From: Ditylenchus dipsaci
Lineage: Eukaryota > Nematoda > Chromadorea > Rhabditida > Anguinidae
Assembly: GCA_004194705.1 (NCBI GenBank)
Contig: SADC01000032.1
Span: 186,001-250,000, forward strand
Reading direction: 5' to 3'
Length of the DNA stretch: 64,000 nucleotides
Shown here: one piece after another, positions 56,601 through 64,000 of the stretch
Numbering within the stretch: the first letter of the stretch is position 1
Layout of the letters: each line of letters starts with the position of its first letter
Notes under the pieces: model-generated
The model's database searches: none
Seen by the model: only the letters and a program-made list of their open reading frames with translations
Told to the model about the DNA's origin: nothing
Made by a program: the position numbers and the translations under genes

Positions 56601-59248
56601 GTAACATAGGATGGACAACACGTACGTGCTTGGCCACATTACTAACGAACCTCAGAAATGAATAGTCTCAGAATTAGGCTAGTAACGCGACTTCGTTTTT
56701 CTAGTCAAAATAAGTGACGTCTTGTAACCGTATATTAAAATGCCAAGGATCGTAAACCTGCGGTTATAGGATGGGTGAGGATGAGTGGAGTGGTGGTCTG
56801 CCAAAAACAAGTTGGCCTTGTTTGCCAAAGACTGCAATTGGACGGTGGACAAGTGATCAGGTTGACTGCTAAACACCTGATCTATATTTGCTCTCAACAA
56901 GCACAACTTGCTTCTAAACAGGCTATTTTGGCAGAACAAGTGCAGGTGGACGACTGTTTGTGGGTGATGGAACACCTGGTATGTGAAGTCGTTGTATCAA
57001 AAATGTATGAAGAAAAATGACCTTTAAATATATCGATGCAAACATGACCGACAGAAAGCTTATTTTCTTTTTGAGAATTTTTTTTGACTAAATTGGCGGA
57101 ACACAGGTGGCACAAAATTTTTGGAACCGAAAATGTGACTTTGGCCTGCAAGGCAAAATTTTGGCGCTACTCGGTTATACCACCCCCCCCCCCAAAAGTG
57201 CTACTCGGGAATACCCCCCCCCCAATCCTAGGAGCTACTCGTTATACCCCCCCCCCAAAATCAAGATTTTTAGGAGTGGTCAAAACACATTTTTAAGCAA
57301 TAACTTTGCCATAAAAGGACCAGAAAAGCAATTAAAATAGGGTTCAAGGGCTGTATTGGGAGGGGAAGGGACAAAACAGGGGCCACTTTTATAGTGCCTA
57401 TAAGTACCAAAGAGTATTAATTCTCTAAGCGTTGAAGTCACTTTCAAACCCAGCCACTTGTGGTGCACGTAAAAGTTTAAGGACTCGAAATGATCAGACC
57501 GATCAGCCGGGTGGATCCTAATGGTTGTCGTTTAACTTTTGGATGGCTGAGACTCTGGCTCGTAGCCTCAGGCTGGAAAATGGGGGAGACCCTTTTCGGC
57601 CGAAAAATCGAAGATGTTGAACATAGTTTTGAATACTGGGGCCTACCGCATAATTAACTCTGGTATGCATGTTTTTTCATGCATCCAGAGTTACTTTCGA
57701 GTGACCTGTGTCTAAGGTATGTGGGTGTGCGCATCTCAACTCCAAGCCCCCGAGCCCCTGCGCCCCCTTCGGGGGCGCAGGGGGCTTTAGAGTTAGAGAT
57801 GCGCGCACGCACTTACCTTAGACATGATTCCGAGAAGTACACTTGATCATAAAATGCATATAGAGTCTATTTTTGCCACGGCCCGAGTTGAAAAACATGG
57901 TAAAGCAGCTAAAAAAAAAGTGGCCCCTGTATTATTCCCTTCCCCTCCCAATACAGCCCATAATCCCTTTTAAATTGCTTTTCTGAACCTTTTATGGCGA
58001 AATTATTGCTTAAAAATGTGTTTTGACCACTCCTAAAAATCTTGATTTTTGGGGGGGGGGGGTATAACCGAGTAGGTCCGATTTTTGGGGGGGGGGTGTA
58101 TTCCCGAGTAGCTTTTGGGAGGGGGGGTATTACCAAGTAGCGTCAAAATTTTCTTTTGGCAAAAATGCTCAGAACAAGGAAAACATCGTAGAAAAAGAAA
58201 TTAGGGCACTTATCCCGTTTACGCTTTACCCTCCTAATTTTTGAAAGTGACCTAAAGAAAAGTTGTAAGCTATTTTTTCTGCTGAATATAATACAAGAAA
58301 CATTTCTAAGCAGTTTTGTAATTCAAAGATTAAAATTTTTTTCAATGATTTTTGACTTCAGCTCGTCAAAGGTAGATGGTCTTTTTAGAAGATTTTTAAG
58401 GTACTTTTTACTAAGTTTTAGTCAAATATAAGAAAAAGTGATAACATTTGAATATTTTTCACTTCTCAGGGCCTACCGCATATAGAAACTGTAGTACAGT
58501 CAAACCTCGATTTAGTGGCACCCCTAGGGACCAAGCCTTAGGTGCCACTAAATCGAGGTGCCACTAAATTGGGGGTAAACTTTGGCCAAGTTTGGCCAAC
58601 CAAATCGCCCTCAGGGTGCCACTAAATCGGGGTGCCACTAAATCGAGGTTCGACTGTATACACATGTACATGTGGGTACTAGTTCCTTTTATCTTATTAC
58701 CCTATTTGACTTAGTCTCCCTGGGCCGGCGTAAATGGGATAAGTACCGATATAAGGCCATAATTTTTGAAAGTAGTTCGTCCCGCGTGGATCAGCCGGTA
58801 AAAAACGGAAATCAGCTGCAGAAAAAAGCTTTGGCCCATATTTGTAACTTGTTTCAGGAAAACGGAGAGTATCAACTAGTCAAGAAGAAAGTGGTTGATG
58901 TGAGTGTTGTGCTAGAAAGGGGTATTTACGCACCCATCACCTCCAATGGAGACATCCTGGTCAACAATGTGCTAGCTTCCTGTTATGTCCTCATCCAGCA
59001 CAATATACTCCAGCAGAGTTTCGTTAAGGTATTGATCATTCACGAGTTCCTAATATGATGGCATTTTAGATGTTGAAAGAGTGGTCTTGGTTGCGCTGGA
59101 TGTATTCAGTAAAGAATTTGGATGAAAGTCAGGTAAGTCAGCAATCTAACGAAATTAAAGTGGTCTAATCTAGTGATTTTAGCACCTTCTGCCCTTTGGA
59201 ACACAAACACTGGTAGACTTGATGGCTTATTTAATACCAATCAAATGA
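53694..59248 (+). CDS. wrt: Warthog-type hedgehog-related protein (Wart + Hint), 11 exons
   Basis: Secreted precursor expected to cleave itself through its C-terminal Hint domain. Exons: 53694-53807, 53861-53913, 54671-54883, 54933-55103, 55154-55221, 55649-56350, 56574-56600, 56770-56978, 58858-59028, 59070-59132, 59183-59248. All phases agree, giving 618 codons plus stop. Residues 1-25 are a signal peptide. The Wart domain follows: CDSSSIPFSLEV, DGQPVLKCSKAPCF, LDQWVVGIS, LECCQY, LVPGDIWSGGAVL, YAFDYISDL and YDVRVRRMPCLPQPP. Residues about 230-395 are a low-complexity linker, Thr-rich then Ala/Pro-rich. The Hint domain begins at Cys399 (ACFTADTIV, KRMDELRIGDW), continues through LTAKHLIYI (the TxxH motif, Thr482/His485) and GIYAPITSNGDILV, and reaches LASCY (Cys561). 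Residue 398 is Ala rather than the usual Gly. Intron 2 is GC-AG, exon 7 is only 27 nt, and intron 8 holds a 1-kb foldback. AATAAA near 59600 may end the transcript. Warthog genes are known mainly from nematodes. Confidence 0.92.
57150..58150. repeat. 1-kb composite foldback in Warthog intron 8
   Basis: Outermost arms contain three spaced GCTACTCGG(T/A)ATACC plus C-run units (57165-57260) mirrored by GGTATNACCNAGTAG units (58050-58140). Inside are the GGGCTGTATTGGGAGGG arms (57345, 57925), and at the centre the GGCCTACCGCATA core (57636-57880) with its CCCCCTTCGGGGG turn. Three repeat families are thus stacked symmetrically. Confidence 0.8.
58493..58660. repeat. CTCGA-type foldback MITE
   Basis: TACAGTCAAACCTCGATTTAG opens and ATCGAGGTTCGACTGTA closes. 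The word GGTGCCACTAAATCGAGG recurs four to five times across both halves. Confidence 0.85.
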
Positions 59249-59713
59249 ATTTTGTGGTCTAACTCCCAGAATAAGGATGATCTCATGAATATCTTATTCA
59301 TATTTATGATTACGCATATCAGAATCCCTGCAATTTTCGGGGCTTAACTGGCCAGAGACAATTAGAAAAAGCCTTTAAAGGGCCATCGCCACCTGTTTTG
59401 AATTGTCCCCCGCCAATTAAAATTTTTTGCCTAATCATTCAACTTCTGAACGAGTTTTTCAACTTGGTTTCTAACAAAACAAGGCCTAGAATTTAATTTT
59501 ATGAACGAACTTGAGGGGGTGTTCTTATATCAAGGTTTCACTGTAAACAAATAAAAAATCACATTATGATAATAAATGTCAAACTGGCAACTTTCATTAA
59601 ATAAAAATCTAAAAATCTATGTTGTTGTTTTTTCAAAAAATTGTCAAAACGGCATATTCTACTAATTAATTTTAGTTTCGTTTGCCAACATTATTATTTT
59701 GTAATCATATATT

Positions 59714-60462
59714 TACAGTCGAGTCTCTCTATAAAGATCACCCTATATAACGATCACTCTCTTTTTTTAACGTCACCCGTGATAAATTTGGTTGGTCTTA
59801 GAGAAATTAAACCAAACGTACGTTCTACCGTATATGCTCTAATAATCCCTCCCCCTTCTCTAATAATAATTCGCTAATAATTTGACTAGGATTTCAGGGT
59901 TAGGGTCATTTTCGATTTACAATTTCAAAATTTTTTAGGGCTTGAAAAATAATCAACAAACCGCACTCCGCGCCCCCCCCCCCCGAGGGATTAATAGAGC
60001 ATATACGGTATATAACGATCACTCTATATAACGATCACATGGGGTGGGTCCTGACATAAAAAATAGCGCCGCATATAACGATCACATTAATAAAAATTAC
60101 AAATTTTAATTATCATTATACAAAAAATTTTCGATGCCGACTTTCTATGTGTATTTTTGTCCAACTCGAATTGTGCAGAACTCAAAATAGTCCAAACCTT
60201 GTTGTATCATCTGTGTTGTATCATAAATATCATCGATATAGACTTGATATACCTTTGATTGATTCTTTACACCATCCAATTGACGGGAAACTCTCTCTAA
60301 AGGGTCTCCAGTTTGATAAATCTCTGTATAACGATCATTAAACAATTTTTTATAGAAAAAAGTCTCTATGAAACAACCACTCTATACAACGATCGCCTCT
60401 CTATAACGACCACCTAGCGTCGGTCCCAAGGGTGGTCGTTACAGAAAGACTCGACTGTATTA
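59714..60462. repeat. CTCGA-type foldback with nested TACCGTAT MITE
   Basis: Outer ends TACAGTCGAGTCTCTCTATAAA and AAAGACTCGACTGTA, with ATAACGATCAC repeated about eight times. Nested at 59827-60011 is a TACCGTATATGCTCTAATAATC foldback with its exact inverse at the right, bounded by TA. The nested element is therefore younger. Confidence 0.85.
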
Positions 60463-60633
60463 AAATTTAACGCGAAGAACAAAATAATACAAAACTACAT
60501 GTCACAAAGACTAGATGGCTTGATTTTTTCCAATATATAACTGTGACTGACATCCAAACTTCATGCCCAAATCAACCGTCTTTTCTGTTGTACTCATGGG
60601 CTGAATTGCCCTACTCTTGGTCTCTGTATTCCT

Positions 60634-62597
60634 TCAGTGCACTTTCTTGTGCACTTCCACAACCTGCATAGACAACTGGCCAATGAGCATGCACAGAGAC
60701 AGCCATAGAGGCATCATGAGCCAAGCAATGTGAGTCAGTGCCTTGCTTCTCAACTGGACACATAACACCACCTCAAAGGCTAATTTGGAGAGCAAGACCA
60801 TGGCAGCGTAACCTGCTTGCCTCACATTAAGTTTGGGCATTTCTGAAGCAAATGCTGTCGCAGTGATTTCATCAGCATTCGAGGCTGGGGAGTAGTAGAA
60901 ACGAATACATCTCAGGGCTAATACTCCTAAACAAGAGGCATCCAGCAGCCAAAGCAGTATGAAGAATATCAGGGGCTCGCCGTCAAGTCCACCGTCCTAT
61001 AATAGGTTAATTTGTTGTGAAAATCATGCATGATGCATGATTTTCGCCATGCATGATTTGCAGCAGTGTTTCAAAATTCATGGGCGTAGAGTCATGGACA
61101 TAGCTATGAGTGACATAGTGAAAGGCAGAGTATAGCCTTAGGCACAATTTTCGGTTTTGTCGAGAAATTTTAGGGTAGAAACAGTGGTCTGTTTTTGATT
61201 TGGACTGTTTTTTTAGGCCATCCGGGTAGATAACTACCTAACCGAGGGATATCTACACAAGATTTTTTGATCCGGATGGCGGAAATCTCAATTTCGGTAC
61301 TAACAAATCCGACTCCCTATACAAGTTCAAGATCCAAAGGTCAGTTATTAATTTTCATTTAATTTTTATTTTTCAGATCATCAAGGTGGATATCCACCAA
61401 ACCAGGAGGTGCCTGGTCCAATTATTGGAGTTGAGGTGGATAAAATCACAACTATGGTAGAATCTGGTTTGATTTTATGCAAAACCTGGCATGAATTTGT
61501 CAACACCTTAGAAACTGACGTAGTCCTCCCTCCTCCATGTGGATGTCCAGCTAGACGGCTTGAGTACACTATGAAACTTTGGCGACAGAAAACTGCTTTT
61601 TGATCTTCATTTATGAACTCAGGACATCGTTTTAGGCAAAATAGGCGGTTTAGATGCGCACACACATATACCTGAGACGTAAATCATGCATGTGGCGAAA
61701 TATATGTTGGCGAAATACATGTGGCCGAATATATGTTGGCGGAATATATGTGGCCGAATATATGTTGGCGGAATATATGGGGCGGAATATATAACCATAA
61801 CCACTCAAGTTCATTCATTCCCGCCTAGGCTCATTTTTGAAGTCAGTTTTTTCCTAAAAGAATCCAAAATGCAAAAAAAGTGTAGGGCTTTAGGCCAGGG
61901 CTTCGAATCGTCTTTTTTAAAAAGATTTGTCCTTTGTTTGGCACCACAAAAAAAAACTAAAAAAAGTCTTATATGATGACTTATCCTCACCCCGGATAGA
62001 AGGGTCGGGAGGTCAACAGTAGTTCCAACACATTTTATTTAGTCCAAAAGCAGTCCAAATTATATCTCAAAGTACATAGGAAATAACCAAGGCAGCAGTT
62101 GAGTCCGGGACGGGTGAGCTGAGGATAAATCCCCAGCTCACCCATCCCTTTCTCCCAATAATCAAGACTGAACTAGTTTTCTTTATTTTACTTGGCAGCA
62201 AGTGTAGGTGGGAGGAGTCAGTTCACATCATATGAAAATTTTTTGGTAAAACAACTACGCACCAGAATTTTGTATGTTTTGCGAACTTTGCTGCTCAGTA
62301 CCTTATTGATTTTAAAATGGTCAATTATAATAAAGTGTTTGAAAAGTTTTTGTGGAAATAATTTAACCCTAACTGCGATCAAAGCTAATATGAATGTTTC
62401 CCTATTAAAAAAAAGGTATTCCTTCAGTCGAATTTCGGCATAAAAGCATTCCCTGAAGTTCGACCCATTACTAGGTCCGCCATTAAAATGAAAATGCAGT
62501 GCATAAATTTAAATTAACTAACCAAGTAGATCACCAAGAAGATGAGTGTAAGCAGGGTAAAAATCCACACAAAAAGGGCTCTTTGGCCTATGGCCAT
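60634..62597 (-). CDS. TMEM60: TMEM60-like four-helix membrane protein, 2 exons
   Basis: Small membrane protein of unknown biochemical role. Exon 1 is 62597-62523 (ATG, 25 codons, donor TTG|GTTAGT). Exon 2 is 60996-60634 (acceptor TATTATAG, stop TGA). The product is 145 aa with no frame break. Helix 1 is QRALFVWIFTLLTLIFLVIY, followed by DGGLDGEP. Helix 2 is IFFILLWLLDASCLGVLAL, with the Phe-x-Pro/Trp-x-x-Asp layout of TMEM60 (a W..D pair). A short loop comes next. Helix 3 is AAMVLLSKLAFEVVLCVQL, matching the family's LLKLAFCLALC block, and helix 4 is IAWLMMPLWLSLCMLIG, matching FIPLWALL. Length and spacing fit TMEM60 (about 133 aa in vertebrates). A CCTTTAG acceptor 12 bp before the ATG suggests a spliced leader or 5' UTR intron. 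The intron holds repeats and a possible + strand gene. Confidence 0.82.
61276..61603 (+). CDS. Candidate two-exon small gene inside the TMEM60-like intron
   Basis: Exon A 61276-61339 (ATG, ends AAAG|GTCAGT) and exon B 61377-61603 (acceptor TTTTTCAG, stop TGA) join in phase to give 96 residues. The N-terminus is MAEISISVLTNPTPYTSSRS. The second exon continues DHQGGYPPNQEVPGPIIGVE, then a helix-like KITTMVESGLILCKTWHEF, PPPCGCPARR and a basic end. No family is recognised. The reading order, the 37-bp intron with canonical ends and the non-repetitive composition support a gene, but exon A may instead start upstream by splicing. It lies opposite to and within the host intron. Confidence 0.4.
61683..61795. 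repeat. Tandem repeat, ATATATGTKGGCSGAAT unit
   Basis: About seven imperfect 16-17-bp units (for example ATATATGTTGGCGGAAT) in direct tandem, not inverted. No coding signal. Confidence 0.8.
61796..62522. other. Remainder of the TMEM60-like intron
   Basis: Contains a hairpin at 62108-62152 (GGGACGGGTGAGCTGAGGAT and its inverse) and otherwise AT-rich sequence. An open frame at 62192-62443 has an acceptor-like TTGGCAG but is Leu-rich and unconvincing. Confidence 0.45.
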
Positions 62598-62944
62598 ACT
62601 TATAACAGTCTAAAGGCATCATATAATTGAATATAAACCTTGTTTATTTTGTTGTGTATTTCGAACTGGCAATTAAACCATTGACTGTATAATGTTAGTC
62701 AACTGTAAAGGCAACTTCTTTATTATAAAACTCTTTAGGATATGCAACAGACATAGAATATTGATTTCTAAGAGCATTCAGAAAGAACAGCAAGAATTTG
62801 TAGCTTTTGAAAAATAATGTGCTGAATCGCTAACACTTTGGAAACAATTACTAAAATGGATACGTTTGAACAGCATAAAAGCAGTGTGAATAATAGTCAG
62901 AGTCAAGTAAATAGAATTTGTTACTAGAATGAATATGGATTTAA

Positions 62945-63130
62945 ACTGGTGCAAAAATATTTATTTTTGGTGGAAATTGTTTTGGTGCAAATAGGATCTT
63001 TTTGGTGCAAATCGGATGCAAAAAGATCCGATTAGCACCGAAAAAGATCCTATTTGCACCAAAACTTTTTTGCACCGAAAAATAGCCGATTTGCACCAAA
63101 AATAAATCTTTTTGCACCAGAAAAATCCAT
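62945..63130. repeat. Foldback with TTTGGTGCAAAT units
   Basis: Arms mirror around about 63020. The unit TTTGGTGCAAATNGGAT occurs about four times on the left and as ATTTGCACCAAAA on the right. Confidence 0.8.
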
Positions 63131-63254
63131 ATCCTATTCGAATATGTGTACACTTATTAATAGCAGCATTAATAAATCTAGCAGACAATGAGTCCTGTAT
63201 GATAAAATTATAAAATAAATTAGGTTGCTAAAACGAATTTTTTAGTAATCTAAC

Positions 63255-63490
63255 ATATTCTTTTTAATTGAACGGCTCCTTTGATTCTAAATCTTGTTCT
63301 TAGCAAACTACTTCTAATCCGATTTTTGTATAATGCTCTCAGGCCAGTTACCGCCCAATTTGTAGCCATTGAGATGAGCTACAAATCGAGGGGCAGCTTG
63401 CTTGGGATAAAAACAAAAAATGGGTCAAAAACACAATGCCAAAACACGATTTTGAATTTAGGGGCCCCTTTATGAGAAAGAATACGGTGG
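63255..63490. repeat. Degenerate TACCGTATT-type foldback
   Basis: The arms resemble those at 1014-1259 and 47050-47300 (AAATCTTGTTCTTAGC / CAATGCCAAAACACGATTTTGAAT, GAGATGAGCTACAAAT). The right end is AGAATACGGTGG; the left end is eroded. Confidence 0.6.
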
Positions 63491-64000
63491 TAGTTTCAAA
63501 AATATAGCTAAAAATGTTCTAGATCCAGTAAGAAATTTTCTTTCAGGTGAAAGATAATCCAAAAATTAATCAAAACAATTAAATACCATGGTGTGAAAGT
63601 CACTTGTTTAACTTACAAAAGTCAAAAAATAGTAATTTGCAAACTACGCTGAATTAATTACAGTCAAAGTCCTTCATAGCGCACGTCCAAAAAATTTGTT
63701 TCATCTCCGAGGCTGACATTTTTTACCTCAATTTTAAAATATTCTATCAATTTTCATTTGTTAGCCCAGCAAAAATATTTTGGGCTGTTGGTCAACCGAA
63801 AGTTTTGGTTAACCTTACTGGTCCGAAAAAATATCGGTTTTGGGTTAAAAGACCATAAACCGTCAACCAGGATACATGGCACCTATTTTGATTTTTTCTG
63901 CTTTTTGTGAAAACAAATCGTTTCGTTATTTTGATTTGCATTATGGTCGATTCAGGCGTGGATATGCATTCAAATCCCAACCGAAAGAGTCGGACCCAAA
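63491..64000. other. Window edge, no gene seen
   Basis: AT-rich sequence with a GGTTAACC/GGTCAACC-rich patch near 63780-63870 and a CGAGGCTGAC-type word linked to the CTCGA family. It ends inside what may be another repeat. Confidence 0.4.

Overview
The window reads as animal nuclear DNA. It is AT-rich and gene-sparse, with spliced genes whose introns are mostly 37-60 bp or swollen by inserted repeats. Introns have GT-AG ends with TTTTCAG-like acceptors (one GC-AG). The strongest lineage clue is a Warthog-type hedgehog-related gene (Wart domain plus autoprocessing Hint domain) at 53.7-59.2 kb, a family typical of nematodes. A nematode or close relative with an expanded, repeat-rich genome is the best fit. 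This is inferred from gene content, not from a database match.

Four genes can be read with confidence. (1) 12.3-26.2 kb, + strand: a 19-exon SLC1 glutamate/aspartate transporter, about 551 aa, with several micro-exons. (2) 45.4-49.2 kb, + strand: an 8-exon rhodopsin-family GPCR, about 349 aa. (3) 53.7-59.2 kb, + strand: an 11-exon Warthog protein of 618 aa, fully in frame. (4) 60.6-62.6 kb, - strand: a two-exon TMEM60-like four-helix membrane protein of 145 aa. Genes 1 and 2 need six single missing bases restored (four and two) to read through, while genes 3 and 4 need none. Assembly deletions are the simplest explanation. A few weaker exons are listed with low confidence (1.7-2.0, 28.7, 35.2, 36.1, 37.3 and 61.3-61.6 kb).

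Nearly everything else is DNA-transposon material. There is a hAT element with transposase and a perfect 8-bp target duplication (37.9-40.1 kb), two non-autonomous hAT elements with perfect 8-bp duplications (15.1 and 32.3-33.8 kb), and a Tc1-type element with long double-repeat ends (29.8-31.5 kb). There are also a spliced, decayed pogo/CENP-B-like transposase (51-52.2 kb), a mariner remnant (7.45-8.15 kb) and a piggyBac-type MITE (47.8-48.2 kb). The rest is dozens of foldback elements. Two foldback families dominate: one with ends resembling CAGTCAAACCTCGA and one with ends resembling TACCGTATTTYCTCTAAT. A third foldback module contains GGCCTACCGCATA and sits at the centre of several unrelated palindromes. 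Nesting is common, so relative insertion order can often be read directly.

The genes form no operon or pathway cluster. They encode separate neuronal or membrane functions and a secreted signal-like protein, embedded in a transposon landscape.
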